DNA of 8,422 nt from Sediminibacterium sp. GTDB lineage: Bacteria > Bacteroidota > Bacteroidia > Chitinophagales > Chitinophagaceae. The position numbers and the translations under genes were made by a program. Shown here piece by piece: positions 1 through 6,471 of this stretch. Under the pieces are notes generated by a model. That model was given only the letters and a program-made list of their open reading frames with translations, did no database searches and was not told where the DNA came from. The DNA lies in contig JAOASV010000307.1 of the NCBI GenBank assembly GCA_030158535.1, positions 1-8,422 of the forward strand, written 5' to 3'. Position 1 is the first letter of the stretch. Each line of letters starts with the position of its first letter.

Positions 1-578
1 ATATCACACTATTACACAATCATTTTACCCAGGTATTAAAAATAGCGTCACTGCATGCCCCCATGGCAGGCGCATTTAATAATGGACAATCAAATAACGA
101 GTGGGTGCTTTCTTTAAAACATGCACTCCAGGGTAAAAAAGCAAACTATAAAGCAGGGGCACACGCACTTAATAGAACCGGCACTGCCACTGGAAAATTA
201 GTGGGTGGCAATTTAACACTGGTGGCACATGCCATTGGTACATCGTCTGGTTTGCAAACAAAAAATGCCATTTTATTTTTAGAAGATATTGGCGAATACA
301 AATACAATATAGACCGGATGATGATTCAGCTAAAAAGGAGCGGCATGCTTCAAAACCTTGCTGGGCTTATTGTTGGCGGCTTTACACAAACCAAAGATTC
401 GGATCCTGCATTTGGTGCAACCGTGTTTGAAATTATTGAAAATGCAGTAGCAGAATATAATTATCCAGTATGTTATGATTTTCCGGTTAGTCACGACAAA
501 GAAAACTATGCCATCAAGCATGGCGCAAACTATACCTTACAAGTAACGGCCAAAAAAGTAAGTGTTCAAGAGATGTAA
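1..578 (+). CDS. ldcA: LD-carboxypeptidase (peptidase family S66), C-terminal part, cut by left edge
   Basis: Enzymes of this family are cytoplasmic serine peptidases that remove the terminal D-Ala from murein tetrapeptides during cell-wall recycling. The reading frame is open to the left edge: bases 3-62 translate to residues ending ...KIASLHAPM, a typical S66 segment. The ATG at 63 is therefore an internal Met, not the start. The visible 192 residues carry the family's C-terminal half: VGGNLTLVAHAIGT (near 204-245), then LFLEDIGE with the likely catalytic Glu (near 277-295), the IDRMMIQLKRSGML helix, and the catalytic-His segment SHDKENYAIKHG (near 490-525). The nucleophilic Ser and the N-terminal domain lie outside the window. 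The gene ends with TAA 4 bp before the stop of the convergent kup gene. The family assignment is secure. The exact substrate is inferred, because S66 also includes microcin-immunity (MccF-like) members. Confidence 0.9.
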   Translation, partial: ITLLHNHFTQVLKIASLHAPMAGAFNNGQSNNEWVLSLKHALQGKKANYKAGAHALNRTGTATGKLVGGNLTLVAHAIGTSSGLQTKNAILFLEDIGEYKYNIDRMMIQLKRSGMLQNLAGLIVGGFTQTKDSDPAFGATVFEIIENAVAEYNYPVCYDFPVSHDKENYAIKHGANYTLQVTAKKVSVQEM

Positions 579-598
579 TGGCTTATGCAATTACATCT
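571..598. terminator. Possible bidirectional terminator between convergent ldcA and kup
   Basis: A perfect 9-bp inverted repeat (AGATGTAAT at 571-579, ATTACATCT at 590-598) with a 10-nt loop covers the ldcA stop (576-578) and has the kup stop (583-585) in its loop. On the + strand it is followed by a pyrimidine-rich stretch (TCTTCGTCTTCTTCG). The stem is AT-rich and there is no clean T-run, so termination would be weak. It is inferred only from position and symmetry. Confidence 0.35.
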
Positions 599-2589
599 TC
601 TTCGTCTTCTTCGTTCCCTTCAAAATAAACGCGCTTTAAATTTAAATTCGCAACAGGCGCAACAATAAGCGGGAATTTTTCGACGGTTACATTGCTTGGA
701 TCCAGACCAAAGCCACGCTCTTCGCCAAGGCTAATTTCTTTAAGCCAGAAATATAGCTTCATGATCACTCTTTCCACAATAGGCAAATCATTGTCTTGGC
801 TTAAGTATTTTTCAAGAACAATAAATTGGAAATCACCCACCACATTGTTTTTTTCTAGACTCTCGTAGCGGCTGGTAATATTCACTTCTTTGTTGGTTAC
901 CAAATCTTCCACCACTTTTCTAAACATGAGGTTAATGCGCTGTTCCATTCTAAAACCAAGTCTAAATTCGACTCTGATAATATCGTTAGGAATGATATGC
1001 TCTACAGAGTATTCGCAAGTGTAAGGTTCATCAATAACGTCTACGTGTACAAACCAATAAATATCGGCACGTTTTGGCTTTTTATTTAAAATTGAATAGA
1101 TGATTTTATGCTCAATTTCGTTGTGGTTATTGGCACTGGTCATGTACACTAAATGCGTTGCATATTTAGGAATGCTTTTATCGTTGCTTAATTCCTGAAT
1201 CATTGGAATGTAGTCCTCTAAATGTACAAACTCAACATATCTATTTTTAATTTTCCTACTTCTAAACCATACATACATTACAGCAAATAGAGCACCACCT
1301 ACAATAAGTGTTACATAACCACCATGCATGAATTTTTCTAGGTTGGCAATTAAAAATGAACTCTCTATGAGTAGATAAACAGCGAGGTATAAATAAATCC
1401 AAGCAGGTAGTGTTCGTTTGCTTACTAAAAAGTTAGCAAACAAAATAGAGGTACTAATCATGCAAAGCGTAATCGCTAAGCCATAGGCAGCGCCCATGTT
1501 AGCCGATTTCTGAAAGTATAAAGTGATACCTACACAACCTACAAATAATAAAAGGCTAATACCTGGAATATACAATTGTCCTTTTTCTTCGGTTGGATAA
1601 TTGATTTTCATTTTAGGCCATAAATTAAGACGCATCGCTTCACTAATCAGTGTAAATGATCCTGATATGAGTGCCTGGCTCGCAATAATAGCCGCTGCAG
1701 TAGCAATGATGATACCAATAAGTTTAAACCACTGTGGCATGATACCAATAAAAGGGTTAAAGCCATCTGCCATAACAGCTGCAGGAATTATTTGACCCTT
1801 ATACTGTGCAAGTAACCAAGCACCTTGGCCTAAATAGTTTATGATCAAACATGTTTTTACAAAAATCCAAGAGATACGAATATTGCCTTTACCGCAGTGC
1901 CCCAAATCACTATAAAGTGCTTCAGCTCCAGTGGTACATAAAAACACTGCACCAAGTAGCCAAAAACCTTTTGGATAGGTAGCGAGTAGTTTAACTGCGT
2001 AATAAGGGTTTAATGCTTTAAATACACTTAGTTCGTCTACAATATGCGATAGGCCTAAAATGGCAATCATACTAAACCACACCATCATAATGGGGCCAAA
2101 CAATTTTCCAATAGATGCGGTACCAAATTGTTGTACAAAAAATAGCAAACTTATAATAGCAATAACAATGGTTACAATGGTTTGCTGCGTAATATCGTGA
2201 AATGCAGGAATTTGTCTTAACCCTTCAATAGCTGAAGTAACAGTAATCGGTGGCGTGATAATACCATCGGCTAAAAGGGCAGCACCGCCAATCATGGCCG
2301 GAATTACAAGCCATTTTTTGCGTCTTCTTACAAGTGCATACAAACTAAAAATACCACCTTCACCTTTGTTGTCGGCTTTTAAAGTGAGTATTACGTATTT
2401 GAAAGTTGTTTGGAGCGTGAGCGTCCAAATAATACAAGACAAAGAACCAATGATAAGCAAATCGCTTATTTCTCTACCTGTAATAATTTCGTTTAAAACG
2501 TAAAGGGGAGAGGTTCCAATGTCTCCGTAAATGATACCTAGTGCAATGATGAGTCCTGCAGAAGTGACTTTGTTAAGATTCTTGCTCAC
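583..2589 (-). CDS. kup: KUP/Kup family potassium uptake transporter
   Basis: This inner-membrane K+ uptake protein (KUP/HAK/KT family, probably K+/H+ symport) is 668 residues from the GTG at 2589; E. coli Kup has 622. Family signatures are all present: GIIYGDIGTSPLY in TM1 (residues 18-30, Asp23 aligning with the important Asp23 of E. coli Kup), GEGGIFSLYAL (76-86), ADGIITPPITVTSAIEGL (107-124), GAEALYSDLGHCGKGNIRISW (from 221) and the SQALISGSFTLISEA segment (304-317). About 12 hydrophobic segments end near residue 442, followed by a cytoplasmic domain of about 225 residues with a very acidic tail (EGNEEDEEDVIA). An in-frame TTG at 2631 would add 14 residues. I prefer the GTG because it gives the common N-terminus (M)SKNLNK, and a -7-like promoter box lies inside the longer version. 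The gene is transcribed alone, divergent from the 2738 gene. Confidence 0.95.
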   Translation of the reverse strand: MSKNLNKVTSAGLIIALGIIYGDIGTSPLYVLNEIITGREISDLLIIGSLSCIIWTLTLQTTFKYVILTLKADNKGEGGIFSLYALVRRRKKWLVIPAMIGGAALLADGIITPPITVTSAIEGLRQIPAFHDITQQTIVTIVIAIISLLFFVQQFGTASIGKLFGPIMMVWFSMIAILGLSHIVDELSVFKALNPYYAVKLLATYPKGFWLLGAVFLCTTGAEALYSDLGHCGKGNIRISWIFVKTCLIINYLGQGAWLLAQYKGQIIPAAVMADGFNPFIGIMPQWFKLIGIIIATAAAIIASQALISGSFTLISEAMRLNLWPKMKINYPTEEKGQLYIPGISLLLFVGCVGITLYFQKSANMGAAYGLAITLCMISTSILFANFLVSKRTLPAWIYLYLAVYLLIESSFLIANLEKFMHGGYVTLIVGGALFAVMYVWFRSRKIKNRYVEFVHLEDYIPMIQELSNDKSIPKYATHLVYMTSANNHNEIEHKIIYSILNKKPKRADIYWFVHVDVIDEPYTCEYSVEHIIPNDIIRVEFRLGFRMEQRINLMFRKVVEDLVTNKEVNITSRYESLEKNNVVGDFQFIVLEKYLSQDNDLPIVERVIMKLYFWLKEISLGEERGFGLDPSNVTVEKFPLIVAPVANLNLKRVYFEGNEEDEEDVIA

Positions 2590-2610
2590 GTATATGATGT
2601 TTATGCTGCA

Positions 2611-2618
2611 CAAATGTA
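2611..2618 (-). promoter_or_regulatory. Candidate kup promoter, -7 box
   Basis: Read on the minus strand, TACATTTG matches the Bacteroidota -7 consensus TAnnTTTG exactly. It ends 21 nt before the GTG start of kup, which would give a leader of about 15 nt. The -33 element is poor: only TTTAG is seen about 22 nt upstream. The match supports the GTG start over the upstream TTG at 2631, since the box lies downstream of that TTG. Confidence 0.45.
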
Positions 2619-2650
2619 TAGTAAAAAACAAGTTCGGGTTCTAAATATAT

Positions 2651-2662
2651 AGGTATATACCT
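2651..2662. repeat. Perfect 12-bp palindrome in divergent promoter region
   Basis: AGGTATATACCT is its own reverse complement. It lies between the candidate kup promoter and the candidate promoter of the 2738 gene, about 32 bp upstream of the kup -7 box and about 47 bp upstream of the other. That is a plausible place for a dimeric regulator acting on one or both genes. No regulator is encoded nearby, and in AT-rich DNA a short palindrome can arise by chance. Confidence 0.35.
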
Positions 2663-2679
2663 TAAGATTTATTTAGCCT

Positions 2680-2717
2680 TTTGGTAAGGCAGTTCTTGTG
2701 AAAGGGGCTTAACTTTG
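2680..2717 (+). promoter_or_regulatory. Candidate promoter of the 2738 exported-protein gene
   Basis: TAACTTTG at 2710-2717 matches the Bacteroidota -7 consensus TAnnTTTG exactly, 20 nt before the ATG at 2738. A TTTG at 2680-2683 could be the -33 box, but the 26-nt spacing is longer than the usual 17-23. A 5-bp inverted repeat (GCCTT 2676-2680, AAGGC 2686-2690) overlaps this -33 region. Confidence 0.45.
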
Positions 2718-2737
2718 AGGGTCTAAAGCTTTTTGGT

Positions 2738-4276
2738 ATGAAAAAGTCATTTTTACTTCTTTTTTTGCTGGTTATCCTGCTGCCTTTTGCCCTAAAAGCA
2801 CAGCAAATTGCCTATTCTGAACCTGATAAAGACGATCCTCGTTCTTATAGTTTTGAAGTACTCGGTAAAATAGGCGGTAAGATACTGGTCTATAAAAACT
2901 ATAGAGAAAGTCATACCCTTTCGGTGTTTGACCCAGAAATGAACCTGTTGGGCAAGCAACAACTCAATATGCCGGATAGGCTCATGCAAACTGACTTTTT
3001 AGCCTACGCCAATCACTTTTACATGCTCTATCAGTTTCAAAGAAAAAACACCGTGTATTGCATGGTGGTAAAAATGGATAGCGACGGCAATTTATTATCG
3101 GAACCCATCGAGCTTGATAGCACCCTAGATGCTGCTTCTATTGGTTCAAACAGATTGTATTCTTTGGTAGTGAGTGAGGACAAGAAAAAGATCATGATTT
3201 TTAAAATCAATAGCCATAATGAAAAGTTGCACGTATTAACGACTTGTTTATTTGATCAAAATTTTTCTCTTATTCGAAAATCGCGTATCGAATTACCCAT
3301 GCCGCAGCGCAACGATTTTTTAGCAGAATTTGCACTTGACAATGATGGCGATTTGATTTGTGTAAGAGCAAGTGGTACTTCTCAAAACGACAATATCAAT
3401 AAGGTTTCACTGATTACTAAAAAAGCAAATAATGACCTTGCGTATATTTCTGATTTAGCCGTTAAGGGTATTTATTTAGACGATATTCATATTAAAGTTG
3501 ACAACTTAAATAAGCATTATTTAATCACTTCTTTTTTTGGCAAACAACGACGCGGAAATGTAGAGGGCGTCTACTTTACCTTGTGGGACAAGGCTTTGGA
3601 CAAAGAGTTGTTAAACGCTACTACTTATTTTTCGGAAGAATTTAAAGAAGATGCAAAGGGGCAAAATGGCGCAAAAGCGGCCTTCAATGATTATTTTTTA
3701 AAGAATATTATTCTAAGACGTGACGGTGGTTTTATGATGATTTCAGAATCTGTTTTTTCTTCCTCTAAGGGTAGTACGCTCAATAGATGGGATTATTTAT
3801 ATGGCTCTCCTTTTTGGTCTCCCATGGATTATTATTCTTGGAACAGTCCAATGGGTGGCATGGGTCTTTCTCCATGGGGTCGTAACAATGCATTTTTTAA
3901 CAACAACAACAATCAGGTTAGGTATTACGCCGAAAATATTGCTGTCATTTCTTTTGATGCAAAAGGTAACATGGAGTGGAGTAATATGATTCGTAAAAAT
4001 CAGTACGACGATAATTCCGAAAATTTCATTGGTTTTTCAATGTTAAATTCTGGCGATCAGCTCAATTTTATTTTTAACATGCAAGAAAAAAATCAAAACG
4101 TGTTAACCAATCAGGCCATTTCACCAGATGGCAGAATCAATAGAAATCCAAGCTTTAAAAATGTAGATCGAGGACATGAGTTTATGCCTAGGCTTGCTAA
4201 GCAAGTTGGGCTCAGACAAATTATTGTGCCGTGTATGTATAGAGGCTATACTTGTTTTGCTAAAATTGATTATTAG
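2738..4276 (+). CDS. Exported protein of unknown function, 512 residues
   Basis: I do not recognise a family. Residues 1-21 form a clear signal peptide: a KK pair, a long Leu/Ile/Val core, and an ALKA-QQ cleavage site of the kind used by signal peptidase I. No lipobox Cys is present, so a soluble periplasmic or outer-surface protein is likely. The rest alternates beta-like strands and turns with patterns such as FDPEMNLLGK and KMDSDGNLLSEP that recall beta-propeller blades, but no named repeat is evident. Residues about 351-395 form an unusual stretch rich in Trp, Tyr, Pro, Met, Gly and Asn (GSPFWSPMDYYSW, GGMGLSPWGRNN, NNNNN). The protein ends in KIDY with no recognisable type IX secretion C-terminal domain. 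The start is set by the signal peptide and by a -7-like box 20 nt upstream. The next gene follows after 26 bp in the same direction. Confidence 0.85.
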   Translation: MKKSFLLLFLLVILLPFALKAQQIAYSEPDKDDPRSYSFEVLGKIGGKILVYKNYRESHTLSVFDPEMNLLGKQQLNMPDRLMQTDFLAYANHFYMLYQFQRKNTVYCMVVKMDSDGNLLSEPIELDSTLDAASIGSNRLYSLVVSEDKKKIMIFKINSHNEKLHVLTTCLFDQNFSLIRKSRIELPMPQRNDFLAEFALDNDGDLICVRASGTSQNDNINKVSLITKKANNDLAYISDLAVKGIYLDDIHIKVDNLNKHYLITSFFGKQRRGNVEGVYFTLWDKALDKELLNATTYFSEEFKEDAKGQNGAKAAFNDYFLKNIILRRDGGFMMISESVFSSSKGSTLNRWDYLYGSPFWSPMDYYSWNSPMGGMGLSPWGRNNAFFNNNNNQVRYYAENIAVISFDAKGNMEWSNMIRKNQYDDNSENFIGFSMLNSGDQLNFIFNMQEKNQNVLTNQAISPDGRINRNPSFKNVDRGHEFMPRLAKQVGLRQIIVPCMYRGYTCFAKIDY

Positions 4277-4286
4277 CGTACTTTTA
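4256..4286 (+). promoter_or_regulatory. Weak candidate promoter of the membrane-protein gene
   Basis: TTTG at 4256-4259, a 19-nt spacer and TACTTTTA at 4279-4286 (one mismatch to TAnnTTTG) lie 16 nt before the ATG at 4303. The -33 box falls inside the end of the upstream gene. The upstream gene is only 26 bp away, so co-transcription is equally likely. Confidence 0.25.
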
Positions 4287-4302
4287 GACCGAAACATAGT
4301 AC

Positions 4303-5292
4303 ATGGTTTTTTTATTTAGAGATAGATCTGTTGTCAATATTTTACTCGTGCTCCTATTAAGTGTGGGTGTGCATTTGCACCCTGGGGCACAAGCACTGCA
4401 ACCAACTGTAGCAGCTGGACAGCAAAACGGACTGTTTTCGTATGTACTTGCTAACTATCTATATACCTTACCCCTAGCTGTTCAAGTGATTCTTTTCCAT
4501 GCTTTACTAGTGTCACAGGCGTTACGGCTTAATATGGTGATGCAGGATTTGCGCATGTTTTCTAGTGTCAATTATGTGCCTGCCATGACCTATGTTCTTT
4601 TGTCGGGCCTTATGATGCGCTCTGATATGATTACGACAACGCTGGTTAGCAACTCACTTACACTTTGGATATTTATCAAACTCAGTAGACTGTATAACAA
4701 TCCGGAACCCAAAACGCTTTTGTTTAATATCGGCATTATTGCAGGTGTTTCCATTTTACTTTTTCATCCTACGGCTATTTTAATTGTGGTGGTGCTATTT
4801 GCCCTCGCTGTGGTAAGGCCCTTTAGAATTGCCGAGTGGCTGGTACTACTCATGGGTATATTGCTACCCTATTATTTTGTTTTAGTATTTCTTTATTTAA
4901 ACAATCAATTTTCATTGGTAGGCACTTATTTACCCAATGTTTCATTTGGATCGCCACTAAAGGGCCTCGAAAAAACATACCTCATCAACCTTGGATTTAT
5001 ACTGTTTGCTACACTGGTTGGTCTTTATCAATTACAGCAACACGTGGGTAGGCTTGTGATACAAATTCGTAAAAACTGGGGCGTTATGATGGTGCTTCTA
5101 TTTATGTTGCTTATCAGTCCCTTTATATTTAGCAGTTTAGGTGCTCAAGTACTGCTCATGGGTCTGATTCCGCTATCTGCAACCATTTCTAATGGATATA
5201 GCAACCCAAAGTCCCTTTTGATGCCTAATTTCCTATTTTGGACGGCTTTAGGGCTTATAATTATCAACAACTGGCATTTGGTGAAAATTTAG
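4303..5292 (+). CDS. Polytopic membrane protein, DUF6427-like
   Basis: This 329-residue protein is mostly hydrophobic, with about eight or nine membrane segments (roughly residues 10-25, 56-73, 92-106, 112-126, 139-170, 176-200, 226-243, 259-292 and 308-323). It opens with a short basic N-terminus (FLFRDRSVVN). A short loop carries NNPEPKTLLFNIG (132-144). Basic loops such as VVRPFRI (170-176) and IQIRKNWG (253-260) are probably cytoplasmic. Overall length and layout resemble the uncharacterised Bacteroidota family DUF6427. That assignment is from memory of the family and is not decisive. No catalytic motif is visible and no function can be given. It sits 26 bp after the exported protein gene and just ahead of the purQ promoter. 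Confidence 0.75.
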   Translation: MVFLFRDRSVVNILLVLLLSVGVHLHPGAQALQPTVAAGQQNGLFSYVLANYLYTLPLAVQVILFHALLVSQALRLNMVMQDLRMFSSVNYVPAMTYVLLSGLMMRSDMITTTLVSNSLTLWIFIKLSRLYNNPEPKTLLFNIGIIAGVSILLFHPTAILIVVVLFALAVVRPFRIAEWLVLLMGILLPYYFVLVFLYLNNQFSLVGTYLPNVSFGSPLKGLEKTYLINLGFILFATLVGLYQLQQHVGRLVIQIRKNWGVMMVLLFMLLISPFIFSSLGAQVLLMGLIPLSATISNGYSNPKSLLMPNFLFWTALGLIIINNWHLVKI

Positions 5293-5295
5293 CCT

Positions 5296-5324
5296 TTTGC
5301 TTATCTTTTTGAGGGTTACCTTTG
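5296..5324 (+). promoter_or_regulatory. Promoter of the purQ-dsbD cluster
   Basis: TTTG at 5296-5299, a 17-nt spacer and TACCTTTG at 5317-5324 match both boxes and the spacing of the Bacteroidota sigma-A consensus (TTTG-N17-23-TAnnTTTG). It starts 4 bp after the stop of the upstream gene and ends 29 nt before the purQ ATG. It is the best promoter in the window and fixes the purQ start at 5354. No purine-regulator operator is recognisable. Confidence 0.65.
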
Positions 5325-5353
5325 TACCATTCTATCAGATAATTATACATTTT

Positions 5354-6013
5354 ATGAAGTTTGGTGTGGTCGTTTTTCCAGGATCTAATTGTGACAGAGA
5401 TATGCAAGACGCTTTGGCCCAAGATTTGGGTAAGGAAGTGATTATGTTATGGCATAAAGACAAAGACCTAAGCATGTTTACCACCGACGATTGTATTGTA
5501 CTTCCGGGTGGATTTTCTTACGGTGATTATTTAAGATGTGGAGCCATTGCTCGTTTTAGCCCCATGATGCAATCGGTTATAGATTTTGCAAACAGAGGTG
5601 GCAAAGTACTTGGTGTGTGTAATGGATTTCAAATATTATGTGAGAGTGGTTTACTGCCTGGCGTATTATTACAAAATGCCAATCAGCAATTCATTTGCAA
5701 AAATGTATTTATTACCAACCCAAAAACAGGTGCCTTACAAATACCTATTGCGCATGGCGAAGGCCGTTATTTTGCTGACAACAAAACACTGGATGCCTTA
5801 GAAGCAAATGGTCAAGTAATTTTTACTTACTGTGATGCAAATGGTAATGCAACAGAAGGAAGCAACCCTAACGGGGCTACCAGAAATATTGCCGGCATTT
5901 CTAATGCTACTAAAAATGTATTTGGTATGATGCCTCACCCTGAGCGTGCTACATCAAGTATCCTTGGAAATATCGATGGAAAAAAAGTTTTTGAATTACT
6001 TGGGTTAAATTAA
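5354..6013 (+). CDS. purQ: Phosphoribosylformylglycinamidine synthase subunit PurQ (glutaminase)
   Basis: PurQ hydrolyses glutamine and supplies ammonia to PurL for converting FGAR to FGAM, the fourth step of purine synthesis, in the cytoplasm. The 219-residue product is normal for the family. It is a complete class I glutamine amidotransferase: N-terminal FGVVVFPGSNCD, the LPGGFSYGDYLRCGAIAR segment (50-67), nucleophile Cys89 in GVCNGFQIL, and the His195/Glu197 pair in MPHPER. The frame could be extended to a TTG at 5299, but that TTG lies in the -33 box of the promoter and the family begins at MKFGVVVFPGSN, so the ATG at 5354 is chosen. A stand-alone PurQ implies a separate small PurL and PurS, neither of which is in the window. 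The next gene starts only 5 bp after the stop, so purQ probably shares a transcript with the thiol-redox genes. Confidence 0.96.
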   Translation: MKFGVVVFPGSNCDRDMQDALAQDLGKEVIMLWHKDKDLSMFTTDDCIVLPGGFSYGDYLRCGAIARFSPMMQSVIDFANRGGKVLGVCNGFQILCESGLLPGVLLQNANQQFICKNVFITNPKTGALQIPIAHGEGRYFADNKTLDALEANGQVIFTYCDANGNATEGSNPNGATRNIAGISNATKNVFGMMPHPERATSSILGNIDGKKVFELLGLN

Positions 6014-6018
6014 TTGTT

Positions 6019-6471
6019 ATGAAAAAAATTGTTAGCCTTTTATCTGTTATTTGGATTACGGTTTCCGCTGCTGCTCAAATTCAGGATCCTGTAGACTGGT
6101 CTTATTCTGTAAAAAAAGTAAGTGCTGACACCTACACATTTACAGCTACTGCAAACATAGAAGGGGATTGGCACATTTATTCTCAAACCACAGGCAAAGG
6201 TGGTCCGGTACCTACTAAAATTAATTTTAATAAAAATCCACTCATAACTGTAGTAGGTACTACCAAAGAAACCGGTCAAGTAAAGCAGGTGTACGACGAG
6301 CTTTTTAAAACTACGGTTCGTTTTATTGGCGAAACTGCTACTTATACGCAAACTATTAAAGTTCGCGGCGGTGTAAAAACAAATATCAGTGGATTTGTGG
6401 CATATATGGTTTGTGATGACCGTCAGTGCTTGCCACCTAGCAAAAAAACTTTTGATCTTAAGCTTCAATAA
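6019..6471 (+). CDS. Periplasmic DsbD-alpha-like protein (DsbD N-terminal domain family)
   Basis: This is a 150-residue exported protein. Residues 1-20 are a signal peptide (MKK, hydrophobic core, SAAAQ cleavage region). The rest is one immunoglobulin-like domain resembling DsbD_N (the alpha domain of DsbD, also labelled 'disulfide bond corrector'): WSYSVKKVSADTYTF, DWHIYSQ, then near the end VAYMVCDDRQCLPP. Cys132 and Cys137 form a C-x4-C pair followed by LPP, equivalent to the redox pair of E. coli DsbD alpha (Cys103/Cys109, followed by a similar PP). In E. coli that domain receives electrons from the DsbD C-terminal domain and passes them to DsbC or CcmG. By inference this protein does the same job for the DsbD encoded next to it. 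Its stop codon overlaps the next start (TAATG), which suggests translational coupling. Confidence 0.85.
   Translation: MKKIVSLLSVIWITVSAAAQIQDPVDWSYSVKKVSADTYTFTATANIEGDWHIYSQTTGKGGPVPTKINFNKNPLITVVGTTKETGQVKQVYDELFKTTVRFIGETATYTQTIKVRGGVKTNISGFVAYMVCDDRQCLPPSKKTFDLKLQ

Noticed and set aside
63..65. ATG at 63 as the start of a complete 171-residue protein.
   Set aside because: The frame stays open upstream to the window edge and those codons match the S66 family, so the gene is truncated by the window rather than by biology.
3896..3915. AAC/AAT repeat tract as a possible phase-variable microsatellite.
   Set aside because: It is a run of only five Asn codons in mixed AAC/AAT, in units of three, so slippage would not shift the frame.
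5299..5353. N-terminal extension of PurQ from a TTG near 5299.
   Set aside because: The extension overlaps a strong promoter match and is absent from the PurQ family. The ATG at 5354 gives the standard N-terminus.
6040..6468. A 142-codon open frame on the minus strand covering nearly all of the DsbD-alpha-like gene.
   Set aside because: The product has no recognisable pattern, while the plus strand encodes a signal peptide and a conserved C-x4-C domain. It is a shadow of that gene.
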